This document shows positions 44,326 to 53,624 of a stretch of 64,000 nt of DNA, piece by piece. The DNA is from Stieleria neptunia (GTDB taxonomy: Bacteria; Planctomycetota; Planctomycetia; Pirellulales; Pirellulaceae): NCBI RefSeq assembly GCF_007754155.1, contig NZ_CP037423.1:3472001-3536000 (forward strand), given 5' to 3'. Each line of letters starts with the position of its first letter. The first letter of the stretch is position 1. Under the pieces are notes generated by a model. It did no database searches and was not told where the DNA came from. It was given only the letters and a program-made list of their open reading frames with translations. The translations under genes and the position numbers were made by a program.

Positions 44326-44354
44326 TCACCGCAACGCAGCCGGTCGCCTTCGCA

Positions 44355-45179
44355 ATGACACTCCCAACCGCCGACTTCGCCTTTCTGCGCACGCTGGTCG
44401 CCGATCATTCGGGGCAACGGTTGGCGTCGCGACACGTCGGCATGCTCGAACAACGGCTGGCGCCGATCGCCGGCACCGCAGGTCTGAAAGATGTCTCCTC
44501 GCTGGTCCGACAGCTGCGTCGCGGTGACGATTCCGCGCTCTCCTCCCAGGTGGTCGAAGCGGTCGCCGTCAACGAGACCAGCTTCTTTCGTGACGCCTCC
44601 GCATTTGAAACGCTCGCCAAACGAGTGCTGCCGCAATTCGTCGCCGAGAACCGCAATCGAAAGCAACTGCGAATCTGGTGCGCGGCGTGTTCCAGCGGCC
44701 AAGAACCGTACTCCATCGCGATGTTGCTGGAAGATCACTTTTCCCACTTGCACGACTGGGACATTCGCATCACCGCATCGGACTTGTGCGAGAAGATGAT
44801 CCAACGGGCACGGCTGGGAACCTTCAGCTCCCTGGAAGTTTCCCGCGGCTTGCCCGCCGCCCAACTCCTCCGCCATTTCGATCGCCGCGGTGCGGCCTGG
44901 CAAGCCAAGCCCGCGCTGCGCGAGCGGATCGAATTCCATCGCATCAATCTGGCGCGGCCCTGGCCCTACCTCGGACCATTCGACATCGTTCTCGCCCGCA
45001 ACGTGCTGCTGTACTTCGACCAGCCGACCAAACAAGACATTCTGAAACGGCTTCGCGGTGCCATGCGTCCCGATGGATACCTTTTCATCGGAGCCGCCGA
45101 GACGCTGATCGGACTGTGCGTTCCCTATCAAAGGAAAGAAATTGATGACACCGTTTATTATCGCCCCACGGCCATCTGA
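44355..45179 (+). CDS. cheR: Chemotaxis methyltransferase CheR
   Basis: 274 residues from ATG 44355. The N-terminal helical domain (FAFLRTLVADHSGQRLASRH) and the SAM-binding domain (LRIWCAACSSGQEPYSIAM; NETSFFRD; DIVLARNVLLYFD) match CheR. It adds methyl groups to receptor glutamates. The frame extends upstream but without family residues. The end overlaps the following cheX-like gene by 35 bases, which indicates coupling. Confidence 0.94.
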   Translation: MTLPTADFAFLRTLVADHSGQRLASRHVGMLEQRLAPIAGTAGLKDVSSLVRQLRRGDDSALSSQVVEAVAVNETSFFRDASAFETLAKRVLPQFVAENRNRKQLRIWCAACSSGQEPYSIAMLLEDHFSHLHDWDIRITASDLCEKMIQRARLGTFSSLEVSRGLPAAQLLRHFDRRGAAWQAKPALRERIEFHRINLARPWPYLGPFDIVLARNVLLYFDQPTKQDILKRLRGAMRPDGYLFIGAAETLIGLCVPYQRKEIDDTVYYRPTAI

Positions 45180-45621
45180 GCCGAGCGGTCACGACAGGAT
45201 CAGTCACCAGAGTCTCGCGCTGATGGTCCAGGATGTCTTGACGACCATGCTCGAATTGCCGCACCACGCTTTGAACGGTTCGCCCGCAACCGACGTCCCC
45301 GACCAACTCATGGCTGCGGTTCGTGTCTCTGGCTCCTGGCAAGCAACTCTTCAAATTTACGCGCCCGAGCAACTAGCCCGCCGCATCGCCTGTGCTATGT
45401 TTGCGCAAGCCACCGACGTCCTGGACGACGAAGACGTTTTGGATGCGTTCGGCGAAGTCGTCAATGTCATCGGTGGGAACGTGAAAGGAATGATCGACCA
45501 GGATTGCACCCTCTCGCTGCCTTGTGTCGGAGCCGCCCGGCCGGATCCAACATCCACCAGTCTGATGATCATGTACGACGTCTGTGGTGCCCCGCTCACC
45601 GTCGAACTGATCCAAGCATGA
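45145..45621 (+). CDS. CheX-like chemotaxis phosphatase
   Basis: 158 residues from ATG 45145, overlapping cheR. The pattern E104VVNVIGGNVK (residues 104-114) is the ExxN ... GN signature of CheC/CheX/FliY phosphatases that dephosphorylate CheY-P. The beta-alpha-beta arrangement (LIQIYAPEQLARRIACAM ... LTVELIQ) fits CheX. It stands between cheR and cheY, which supports a role in signal termination. Confidence 0.8.
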   Translation: MTPFIIAPRPSEPSGHDRISHQSLALMVQDVLTTMLELPHHALNGSPATDVPDQLMAAVRVSGSWQATLQIYAPEQLARRIACAMFAQATDVLDDEDVLDAFGEVVNVIGGNVKGMIDQDCTLSLPCVGAARPDPTSTSLMIMYDVCGAPLTVELIQA

Positions 45622-45664
45622 GCCCCTCGCCAGCTACTGGCCAATCGTTTCAAGGAGAACGAAG

Positions 45665-46027
45665 ATGAAAATCCTGATCGTTGACGACAGCAAAGCAATG
45701 CGAATGATTGTCTGCCGCACACTGAAACAAACCGACTTCAGCGGATTCACCGTGATCGAGGCCGAAAACGGAATGGACGCGCTGAACAAGATCGCCACCG
45801 AATCGCCTGATCTGGTGCTGTCCGACTGGAACATGCCCGAGATGAAGGGCATCGATCTGCTCAAACGTGTCCGCGATTCCGGCAACAACGTTCGCTTCGG
45901 TTTTATCACCTCTGAAAGCAGCCTGGAAACCAAAAAACTGGCCCACGAGTCGGGGGCCGACTTCCTCGTCACCAAACCCTTCACGCCAGGTTCGATGCAA
46001 GCGGCGCTCGATCCGATCCTCGCCTAG
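45665..46027 (+). CDS. cheY: Chemotaxis response regulator CheY
   Basis: 120 residues, a single receiver domain: D7/D8, phosphorylation site D54 (LSDWNMPEMKG), T82 or S83, and K104 (TKPFTPG). A near-perfect AAGGAG ribosome site lies upstream of ATG 45665. The target is probably the flagellar motor, but no flagellar genes are in this window. Confidence 0.94.
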   Translation: MKILIVDDSKAMRMIVCRTLKQTDFSGFTVIEAENGMDALNKIATESPDLVLSDWNMPEMKGIDLLKRVRDSGNNVRFGFITSESSLETKKLAHESGADFLVTKPFTPGSMQAALDPILA

Positions 46028-46085
46028 CGTGTCCATGCGGTCCGATCCTCACGATGCCCCCGTCTTACCGTTAGTGCCCCATTCC

Positions 46086-46559
46086 ATGTCTATCGCCAGT
46101 CCCGCCATCCTTGCCGACGAAATCGGCAAATTCATGAACCACCTGTTCGGGTTGAAGGTTTCGGCCGCCAAAATCAAGCCGGAAGAACCTGTTCATCCGC
46201 CGGCCGCTGTCGCGATCTATACCGACGGAAATGACGCGGTCCGCGGACAGATCGCTTGTGACCTTCGCAGCGTCGCCATCCTGGGCGCCGCCTTGACCCA
46301 AATCCCGATGGGTGTCGTCGCCGACAGCCTGCAAAGCGGCGAACTGTCTGCCAATCTGAGAGCCAACGCCTACGAAGTCTTCAACATCTCGGTGAACCTG
46401 TTCTTCTATCGGCCCAGTCGCCGAGTCGTGCTGAGCGAGGTCCGCTTTGAACAGGATGCCGTCATGCCCGAGTGGCAATCGTCGTGGAAACCAGATGCCT
46501 TTCAAATCAACATCGAGCGTTACGGGAGCGGGCATCTGCAGATGATTCACTGTGGCTGA
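46086..46559 (+). CDS. Chemotaxis-associated protein, CheX/CheC-like but without clear active site
   Basis: 157 residues from ATG 46086 (ATG 46035 and GTG 46029 are longer alternatives). The N-terminal helix (ILADEIGKFMNHLFGLKV) and central helix pattern (GELSANLRANAYEVFNISVNLFF) resemble the CheC/CheX-like fold, with E and N at plausible spacings but no GN motif. It follows cheY by 58 bases. I do not recognise a named family. It might bind CheY-P or a receptor. Confidence 0.65.
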   Translation: MSIASPAILADEIGKFMNHLFGLKVSAAKIKPEEPVHPPAAVAIYTDGNDAVRGQIACDLRSVAILGAALTQIPMGVVADSLQSGELSANLRANAYEVFNISVNLFFYRPSRRVVLSEVRFEQDAVMPEWQSSWKPDAFQINIERYGSGHLQMIHCG

Positions 46560-46576
46560 CACCCGATTCCATGTTT

Positions 46577-47968
46577 TTACCCCTCTTCACCCTTGCGCGC
46601 GGTCCAGCACAGTCCGGTGACCTCCTCGCCGGCCTCTTTTCGCAACACGGACTCCTTGACGCCGATCTCTGAAAAACCGCATCGTTCCAAGGTCTTCCGA
46701 ACGTAGTCGACACGATGCGAATAGCGTCCCGATGGATTGAGACGGTATCCCGTCGCCCCGTCGACGACGCCCCCTTTTTCGAGCGTAAAAACCAACGGGG
46801 CGCGCTTGCCACGCAGCGCCTGATTGGCCGCCAAAAAAACGGCGGCCAGATCACCAAAATAGATCAAGGTGTCCATCGAAACGATTAACTCAAATTCGGC
46901 CGGATGGGCACTCAAATACGACACCAGCTCCGCACAAACCAACGCGTCGTAACCGCGCTCACCGGCCCGTTGGAGCATTCCCGAAGACAGGTCCACGCCC
47001 ACCAATCGTGACGCAAACGGCCGCAACCGTTCGCCCATCAAACCGGTGCCGCAACCTGCATCCAAGATCGACAGGTTGCCGTCGGCCGACAACCCGAGTT
47101 CCGCCATCATTGATCCAAGCAATCGCGGAGCGGCGTAATCGAGCGACTGCAACTGCTCGTCAAACGTTTCGGCAAACCGATCAAATACGTCCCGCACATA
47201 GCCGTCCGAAGCCCGCGTCGGTAACGCTTTCACATCGAGCACATCAAATTCCTGTGCGGACAACAGATGACGGGCGATCGGATTGCCGGGATCCTGTTGC
47301 AACCAATCGCGAAGTGCCCCGGTCACGCCCGCCTGATCCCCCAGCCTCCGGTACGCCGCCACCAGCTTTCGCCGAGCCGGCTGATGATCGGGATCCCGTT
47401 TCAAAACGTCCAACCATGCGTCGACGGCTTCCTGCCACGATTCCGCCGCCATCCGCAATTCGCCCAGCTGGAACGCCAAGTGCACGTCGTCGGGCCAGCG
47501 CTCCACCGCCGCCTGGCAATCCTTCAACGCGGCATCGAGTCGACCCGATTCCTCCTGCACCAGAATCAGGTTCCGCGCAAAAGTGACTTCATCGGGGTTC
47601 TGATCCCGCAGCCGCGTCAGCACCGCGACGGCTTCCCCGTATCGCTTCGCCGCAAACAATGCCTTGGACAAGTCGTTTCGGATCGCCAACGCCTGCGCCG
47701 CGTTCTTCGCCGCTTCGCTTCGTTCGGCCGCCGTCTGAAGCGTCGCGACCGCAGAATCAAACCGCTCCACCTGCGTCAACGCCACCCCATGGACATGCAT
47801 CGCCGACACCGACAGCGATACCGACAGCGGACCGTGTCGCCGCTGTTTGTCGCAGGCCGCCACGATGTCGCGGAACCGACCTTGTCGGGCCAGTGCGATC
47901 AGTTCTTGTTCAAAATCGGCGGAATCGTGTCGTCGCTTTCGCCGACGCGCCGGACGTCGAGTCGCCAT
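46577..47968 (-). CDS. TPR-containing SAM-dependent methyltransferase
   Basis: 463 residues. The first 60 residues are Arg-rich. Residues about 60-235 form TPR-like helices (LALAIRNDLSKALFAAKRYGEAVAVL ... AFQLGELRMAAESWQEAVDAWLDVL). The C-terminal 220 residues are a class I methyltransferase with LDAGCGTGLMG as the SAM-binding loop and a D-SSGM motif. The substrate is unknown; TPR repeats usually mediate protein contact. The gene is convergent with the chemotaxis genes, whose last stop is 18 bases away. Confidence 0.85.
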   Translation of the reverse strand: MATRRPARRRKRRHDSADFEQELIALARQGRFRDIVAACDKQRRHGPLSVSLSVSAMHVHGVALTQVERFDSAVATLQTAAERSEAAKNAAQALAIRNDLSKALFAAKRYGEAVAVLTRLRDQNPDEVTFARNLILVQEESGRLDAALKDCQAAVERWPDDVHLAFQLGELRMAAESWQEAVDAWLDVLKRDPDHQPARRKLVAAYRRLGDQAGVTGALRDWLQQDPGNPIARHLLSAQEFDVLDVKALPTRASDGYVRDVFDRFAETFDEQLQSLDYAAPRLLGSMMAELGLSADGNLSILDAGCGTGLMGERLRPFASRLVGVDLSSGMLQRAGERGYDALVCAELVSYLSAHPAEFELIVSMDTLIYFGDLAAVFLAANQALRGKRAPLVFTLEKGGVVDGATGYRLNPSGRYSHRVDYVRKTLERCGFSEIGVKESVLRKEAGEEVTGLCWTARKGEEG

Positions 47969-48056
47969 CGAAAGAGTATCACCTCAACAATACCACGAGC
48001 GAAATCAAAGGATTGGCGTCTGGTAGCATACCAGGTACGACCGCCGGTCGACCGCC

Positions 48057-48929
48057 TTACCCCGTCACGTCGGCCGTCTTGACGCCAGTTTCGGCAAATT
48101 CGTAGCCGCGTCCAAATCCGACTTTGCGACGATCAATGGTGACCCAGTTCTTCAATCGTATGAACTCGGGGTCGGCATGAAACCGTTGGATGTGAAACGG
48201 ATCGCTGCCGGGGAAATTGTACGCGCCATAAGCCGAACAGACGCCCGAGAGTCCCTGCGATTTGGCCAGATGAACGGCCGCCGCGCTCAAATTGGTTTTC
48301 TGGCCGTAGGGAAACGCAAAGTAGCGAATCGGTTGTTCCACCAATCTGCCGAGCTCTGTCGTGGCGGTCACGATTTCATCGACCATCGTCTCGGAGTCGT
48401 TGATCGCCCCGACGTCGCAATGGCTGCGGGTGTGCGCCCCGATTTCGATCCCCGACGCAGCCATCTCGCGAAGCTGCTGCGGCGTATTGACGGGCAACGG
48501 CTGGCCCTCGGCAACATCGTGCGGGAACGGACGATCGTGGACGACAAAATCCAAGGCGACGAAGTAGGTCATCGGGATCTCGTGCTCGATCAAAAACGGA
48601 ATCGCTTGCTGGCAATTTTCCGCGTACCCGTCGTCAAAGGTCACCGCGACGGCCACCCGATCATTGCGACCGGATCGCATCCGCGCTTGGATTTCCTGCA
48701 GCGAGACCACATCGACGTTTTGCTTCAACCATCGCATCTGACGTTGAAATTCACGATTGCCGATCGACCAACCGTTCGGATGCGTGTCGGCGACGCGATG
48801 ATAAAACAGCACGCACAGCGGCGCCTGTCCCTCCGCTTCGAGTCGGTTGCGATAGCGTCTCCGCAGCGGCAAGCTGCCGTAGTAATAAGCGTGCAGTGCG
48901 AGTTCGCGAATCTTCATCGTCACGGACAT
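48057..48929 (-). CDS. Polysaccharide deacetylase (NodB domain)
   Basis: 290 residues. The NodB catalytic motifs are present: TFDDGYAENC with the metal-binding Asp pair, and HTRSH with the two His ligands. The YYFAFPYGQK segment is typical too. N-terminal residues suggest a cytoplasmic or membrane-anchored enzyme without a signal peptide. It removes acetyl groups from N-acetylated sugars in a surface polymer. It is 70 bases downstream of the acetyltransferase-like gene in the same orientation. Confidence 0.88.
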   Translation of the reverse strand: MSVTMKIRELALHAYYYGSLPLRRRYRNRLEAEGQAPLCVLFYHRVADTHPNGWSIGNREFQRQMRWLKQNVDVVSLQEIQARMRSGRNDRVAVAVTFDDGYAENCQQAIPFLIEHEIPMTYFVALDFVVHDRPFPHDVAEGQPLPVNTPQQLREMAASGIEIGAHTRSHCDVGAINDSETMVDEIVTATTELGRLVEQPIRYFAFPYGQKTNLSAAAVHLAKSQGLSGVCSAYGAYNFPGSDPFHIQRFHADPEFIRLKNWVTIDRRKVGFGRGYEFAETGVKTADVTG

Positions 48930-48999
48930 CCCGGTGCGTTGTCTCGGGTTTGGTTTTCAGGGGTGGCGCAAGGAACCTGGGGCTTGACGTTGCAATCCA

Positions 49000-50136
49000 C
49001 TAAAGCTGCGGTTGACCGATCCCGAGACCGGACTTGACCAGATTTTTGAAGGTCAAGCCGACCTTGACGACTTGATGCCGCAATTGGGCCGATCGTCTGG
49101 GGCTGCATACGCGGATCTCCTGAGCCGGCATCAGTTCGGCCCGCCAACGCAGTTTGTACGGTTCGTCCCCACGCATCATGTCAAACGTCTTTCGCCCCGT
49201 CTCAATGGAGCTGCGAATCGCCTGGCAGAACAGGCTCAACCCCGGACGCAGCGTTTCGGCATCTGGATCCATGCCTGACTGGTAAAAGTACCAGCGGTCG
49301 TCGTCGGCGATCGCGAAATGGGCCGCCACCGGGACGCCGTCATGCGACGCGATGATCAATTCCAACATCCCGGCGTCGAACAATGCGGATGCCGCATCAC
49401 GCAGGAACACGTCAAAATGCGGATGGTCGAAACAGCCTGTCGTGCCGGAGGCGTGCCGACGTCGTTGATGAAGGCTGACGAAGGAATCCCAAACGGCATC
49501 GAGCTGCTGTGGGGTCTCGACCCGCTCCACTTGGATCGTGCCCGTGTCGATGTTCTTCAGCGACTGCCGAACCTCGCGACGGCCGCTCTTGGATCGCATG
49601 CGGACGTATTCGTCCCAGGATGCGGGCAGATCGATTGCGTAGCACCCCAACCCGTCGGCGACGTCAACCTCCAGATTCTCCCGTCGCATCGCCTCGATGA
49701 GTCTGTTCATCGTCCGGTCCGATCGATCGACACCGATCAACTCGATCGAGTCCCAGAGCAGACGTTGCTCGTCGGCGTTTTCCGTCGGGGCCGCCGAATG
49801 GGCCAACCAGCGAGCGACCGCGGCACAGACGTCATCGATGTCATCGTCGGCGACCAGCAGGGACAGGTGGTCGGTACACGCCTTTCCTGATCCCAGAAAC
49901 TGGATCGTCTTTCCCGTTCCAACGCGACTCTCCAGGCACCACGGCACAAAGGCGATGATTTCGTCGCCGCGTTTGACCTTCAACACGCACAAGCGGTAAT
50001 CGCCCTGGTACGCCCTCCACCAGCTCCCCAACCACTCCCAACGTTGCAGCGGGTTGCGGGCAAGCTCGTTCCAGCGATCCAGCTCATCCGGGGAAAACTG
50101 TTCGACACTTGTGATCAATTCAACCGATGGGACCAT
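49000..50136 (-). CDS. CelD/BcsL-like GNAT-fold acetyltransferase
   Basis: 378 residues from ATG 50136. LARNPLQRWEWLGSWWRAYQGDYRLCVLKV at the N-terminus and HASGTTGCFDHPHFDVFLRDAA ... VAAHFAIADDDRWYFYQSGMDP ... FDMMRGDEPYKLRW at the C-terminus match the CelD/BcsL acyltransferase family of surface polysaccharide loci. The GNAT_6 domain is probably at residues 180-330. Its gene cluster includes a deacetylase, flippase and ATP-grasp ligase, which suggests modification of a glycan. The acyl donor and acceptor are unknown. A longer upstream frame is rejected because it lacks homologous residues. Confidence 0.82.
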   Translation of the reverse strand: MVPSVELITSVEQFSPDELDRWNELARNPLQRWEWLGSWWRAYQGDYRLCVLKVKRGDEIIAFVPWCLESRVGTGKTIQFLGSGKACTDHLSLLVADDDIDDVCAAVARWLAHSAAPTENADEQRLLWDSIELIGVDRSDRTMNRLIEAMRRENLEVDVADGLGCYAIDLPASWDEYVRMRSKSGRREVRQSLKNIDTGTIQVERVETPQQLDAVWDSFVSLHQRRRHASGTTGCFDHPHFDVFLRDAASALFDAGMLELIIASHDGVPVAAHFAIADDDRWYFYQSGMDPDAETLRPGLSLFCQAIRSSIETGRKTFDMMRGDEPYKLRWRAELMPAQEIRVCSPRRSAQLRHQVVKVGLTFKNLVKSGLGIGQPQL

Positions 50137-50585
50137 GCTTTGTTCCGGCCAGGGTTCGGGGGTGTCCGATAGCGTGCGCGGATCGGTCCGCGCAAAGAAC
50201 TGTGGGTTGAGGCGTGGGCAAGGCAAACACGTCATGCCAACTTGCCGTCGGATCCCGAATCGCATTCGCCGGTCGCAACGTTTGTGTCGGCAGATGTTGT
50301 GGTGGGTTGCCAAAACGTCGGGCCACGCCAAGGGGCGTCGATTCGGCGACGTCGGATCCGAGCAGCGGGATCGAGCGATCCGCGCGACTGGATCAATCGG
50401 AACGATCCGCACGTGCCTGCCCGCCAATAACGTCTCGGACTCCGGATCAACGCAATCGGCAGGCTTCGCAACGTAGGGTTGGCCAACAGTGGTCGTTCGT
50501 CGCGGGAATCGCGGTTCGGGACACAAGGACGGCTGTCATCAACCCACGATCGCAACGACATTCGACGTTTACGCTTTTCCCGTCC
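50137..50585. other. Divergent intergenic region of the glycan locus
   Basis: No gene is supported. It separates the two halves of the locus and should carry both promoters. Open frames run through it from both sides, but their translations have no family residues. Confidence 0.4.
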
Positions 50586-52112
50586 ATGAGCCAAGCCACC
50601 CTTTCGCAACCGCGTCCGAAGTCGGCCAAGAAGATCGTCGCCGATTCGTTTTCCCAAAGTGTCGTCCTGATCAGCCTGCTGATGATCGTGCAGCGCGGCA
50701 TCGGGTTTGTCCGCAGCTTCTATGTTTGCGGCACGCTGTCGGCAGCCGAAGTGGGCCGTTGGGATTTGGCGTTCAGCTTTTTGATGCTGGTCGCACCGTT
50801 GGCCGTGTTTGGGATCCCGGGCTCGTTCGGACGCTACGTCGCCCGATTCGAAAAAAAGGGCCAGCAATCGCGTTTCCTTCGCCAAACCCTGTTGGCCTGT
50901 CTCGCGCTGACGGTGCTGGCGTCCGTGTCGATCTGGTTGTTCCGAGCAACCGTTGCACGGTACTTTTTCGGCAGCGCTGACGATGCGCCGTTGGTCTCGC
51001 TGTTGGCGATCGGGCTACCCCTCGTCGTGTTCTTTAATTTCGCCACCAGCTGGTTCTCAGGAAAACGTCTCAATCGATTCGTCTTTCGCATCCAATTCGC
51101 ACAAACCCTGTTCTTTGCCCTGTTGTGCGTTGTCCTGTTTCAATTGACTTCGGTCAGCGCGTTTTCGGTCATCGTCGCCTACCTGGTCTCCTGTCTCGTC
51201 GGCACCACGCTTGCCGCCAGCTACACCCTGGTCGACGGACGATCCGAGGCGGAGCACGCGGATGATCACGACACTTCCGACCCGACCGATCCGATCTGGC
51301 GAAAGATCCTTCCCTTTGCCGTCTGGGTCTGGATCAGCAATGCGCTGATCAATCTGTTTACGGTCTGTGACCGCCTACTGTTGGTCAACTTTTATCCCGA
51401 TCAACAGGTCGACATTCAGTTTCTGGTCGGCCAGTACCACACCGCCTGCATTTTCCCTTTGTTGTTGATGACGATCGGCGCGATGGCGGGATCGACCGGC
51501 ATGCCATATCTGAGCAAGGACTGGGAATCCGGTGACCGCCAAGCCGTCGCCGATCGCATGAATTTGATGCTCAAAGCGATCGGATTGTTCTGCGTTACCG
51601 CGTCGGTTGCGATCCTGTTGCTCGCCCCGCTGTTGTTCGGGCAACTCTGGAAAGACAAATTTGCGATGGGCGAATCGTTGCTGCCGATGACACTTTGTTA
51701 TTGTTCGTTGGCGGCGATGACGATGGTCGCCCAGAAGTACTTTTGGTGCCTGGAAAAGACCTGGATCAGCAGTTGCTTTTTGCTGCTCGGATTGGCCTGC
51801 AATTTCCTGGTCGGTCTGGCATTGATCGGAGACTTCGGTATCGACGGTGTCGTCGCCTCCACGTTGATTTCGCACGCAATCGTGTTGGCCGGTGTGCTGC
51901 TGATCAGCAAGTACCACAAGCTCCGAATCGACCTCGGCGTGTTTGTGATTTCCATCGCCTTGTTCGCGCTCTGCTTCGGCAAATGGATCGCGCTGTTGTG
52001 CCTGATCGCCTTGCTACTGAGCGTCTGGTTCACCCCGCTTCTTTTCAGCGATGCGCTCCGTCGCAGCGCCATCGTAAAACTTCGCTCCACTCTTGCCGGG
52101 AATACTCCATGA
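50586..52112 (+). CDS. Oligosaccharide flippase (Wzx-like, MOP superfamily)
   Basis: 508 residues from ATG 50586 with about 13 predicted membrane segments. GVGLVRSFYVCGTLSAAEVGRWDLAF-type segments (here RGIGFVRSFYVCGTLSAAEVG) are typical of polysaccharide flippases of the MOP/MATE superfamily. It would move lipid-linked oligosaccharide across the inner membrane. Its stop overlaps the next gene by four bases (ATGA). The substrate is unknown. Confidence 0.88.
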   Translation: MSQATLSQPRPKSAKKIVADSFSQSVVLISLLMIVQRGIGFVRSFYVCGTLSAAEVGRWDLAFSFLMLVAPLAVFGIPGSFGRYVARFEKKGQQSRFLRQTLLACLALTVLASVSIWLFRATVARYFFGSADDAPLVSLLAIGLPLVVFFNFATSWFSGKRLNRFVFRIQFAQTLFFALLCVVLFQLTSVSAFSVIVAYLVSCLVGTTLAASYTLVDGRSEAEHADDHDTSDPTDPIWRKILPFAVWVWISNALINLFTVCDRLLLVNFYPDQQVDIQFLVGQYHTACIFPLLLMTIGAMAGSTGMPYLSKDWESGDRQAVADRMNLMLKAIGLFCVTASVAILLLAPLLFGQLWKDKFAMGESLLPMTLCYCSLAAMTMVAQKYFWCLEKTWISSCFLLLGLACNFLVGLALIGDFGIDGVVASTLISHAIVLAGVLLISKYHKLRIDLGVFVISIALFALCFGKWIALLCLIALLLSVWFTPLLFSDALRRSAIVKLRSTLAGNTP

Positions 52113-53359
52113 GTTTGGCAGAATTAGTCGACCAACCCGAGATTGGCAATCACGAACGACGCCAAAATCTGACACGCCGCGTGCTGCTGCTGGGCAATGA
52201 CGACCGCGTGCTGTTGGCCGTTGCGCGGGGGCTGGGACGCAACGGCATTTCGGTGGACGCCGCCTGGTGCGACCCGGATTCGCCGGCACTGAAGTCCCAG
52301 TACGTTCACGCGTTTCACTGTCTGGCGCCCTACACGCCCCACGACGACCAATGGCTCGATGCCTTGCACGCATTGGTCAAGGATAACGATTACGATCTGG
52401 TCATCCCCTGCAACGACTATGCCGTCGTGCCCCTGCAACTTGAACGCGAGAAACTGGATCCCGACACGCACTGGTATCTGATCAACGACGATGCCTTTCA
52501 GGTCGCGTTTGACAAAGCCAGAACAAGCCGCGTCGCAACGGAATTGGGAATCAACGTGCCGCGTGAATGTGAAATCACCGACGCCGACATTCAACGCGGT
52601 TTTTCGGACCGGAAATTCAACCTGGTCGACCGTCGCTCACTGCGTTTCCCGGTTTACGTCAAACCGCGTTCTTCGATCACCGCGTGCGACGTGACCAACA
52701 AACGGGCCGCGCGGCGGGTCGATTCGCCCGACGAGTTGGCTGAGTGCCTGATTCACGAGTTCCCCGATGATGGCGTGCTGATCCAGGAGAGTTTTTCGGG
52801 GGTCGGGATCGGCGTCGAAATCCTGGCCCACCAGGGGCAGATCGTGATGCAAATCCAACATCAACGATTGCGCGAAACGATCGACGGGGGCAGCACCTAT
52901 CGAGAAACGATCGCCGAAATTCCGGAATTGACCGAAGCGACGCGGAAACTGGTCCACCGGTTGAACTACACCGGCGTCGGGATGTTTGAATTTCGATACA
53001 ACCGAGAAACCGGTGCCTGGGTGTTCCTGGAAATCAACGCGCGGTTCTGGGGCTCGCTGCCGCTGGCGATCGCGGCCAAAGCGAATTTCCCCTTTGCCTT
53101 GTATGAACTGTTGGTCAAAGGCCAGACAAACTTTCACACAAACCACACGATCGGCGTCCGCTGCCGAAATCTGATCAACGATCTGCGCGCCTTCCGGCAT
53201 CAGCAAGCGACAGAATTTGAACTGGAGAACTTGTTGTTCGGCAGGGATTACCTGGATTTTTATGCCCCGGATGATTGGCGTCCCCAGCTCGCCACGCTCG
53301 TCAATTTCGCCCGATCGGTGCTGGGGAAATTCACGCGACGGGTCGAAGCCAGCGTTTAG
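52109..53359 (+). CDS. ATP-grasp carboxylate-amine ligase-like protein
   Basis: 416 residues from ATG 52109. N-terminal domain with LLLGNDDRVLLAVARGLGRNGISV and IPCNDYAVVPL, then ATP-grasp core with RFPVYVKPRSS and the metal site VFLEINARFWGSLPLA. Such ligases join an amino acid or sugar to a carboxylate; they occur in surface polysaccharide loci where they attach amino-acid groups. It is translationally coupled to the flippase. Confidence 0.85.
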   Translation: MSLAELVDQPEIGNHERRQNLTRRVLLLGNDDRVLLAVARGLGRNGISVDAAWCDPDSPALKSQYVHAFHCLAPYTPHDDQWLDALHALVKDNDYDLVIPCNDYAVVPLQLEREKLDPDTHWYLINDDAFQVAFDKARTSRVATELGINVPRECEITDADIQRGFSDRKFNLVDRRSLRFPVYVKPRSSITACDVTNKRAARRVDSPDELAECLIHEFPDDGVLIQESFSGVGIGVEILAHQGQIVMQIQHQRLRETIDGGSTYRETIAEIPELTEATRKLVHRLNYTGVGMFEFRYNRETGAWVFLEINARFWGSLPLAIAAKANFPFALYELLVKGQTNFHTNHTIGVRCRNLINDLRAFRHQQATEFELENLLFGRDYLDFYAPDDWRPQLATLVNFARSVLGKFTRRVEASV

Positions 53360-53387
53360 GCGCGCGCTGGGGCATGCTTTTCTACTC

Positions 53388-53501
53388 GTTCCAGGGCTCT
53401 GCCTTGGAACGCGAGGCCGGTGTGGCTCCTGCCACACGCCGAGGGCGGTCAGGAGGCGGGAGCCTCCATGACAGTGTGTTCCCAGGCGGGAGCCTGGGAA
53501 C
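53388..53501. repeat. Array of four hairpin palindromes
   Basis: In 114 bases four successive palindromes can fold: 53388-53410 (GTTCCAGGGC type), 53420-53437 (GTGTGG...CCACAC), 53452-53467 (GGAGGCGGGAGCCTCC) and 53478-53501 (GTTCCCAGGC...). The motifs resemble REP-like elements common in planctomycete genomes. Nothing encodes a protein here. Confidence 0.75.
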
Positions 53502-53624
53502 AAGGGCGCCTGTCACGCACCACGTGACCGACTGGATTTGCTCGGTAGGAAACAACGCCGCCACACGATAAACTACGCCGGACCGATCCAACGATTCCGA
53601 CTTGTTCCAGCGTGCTTCTGTCCG

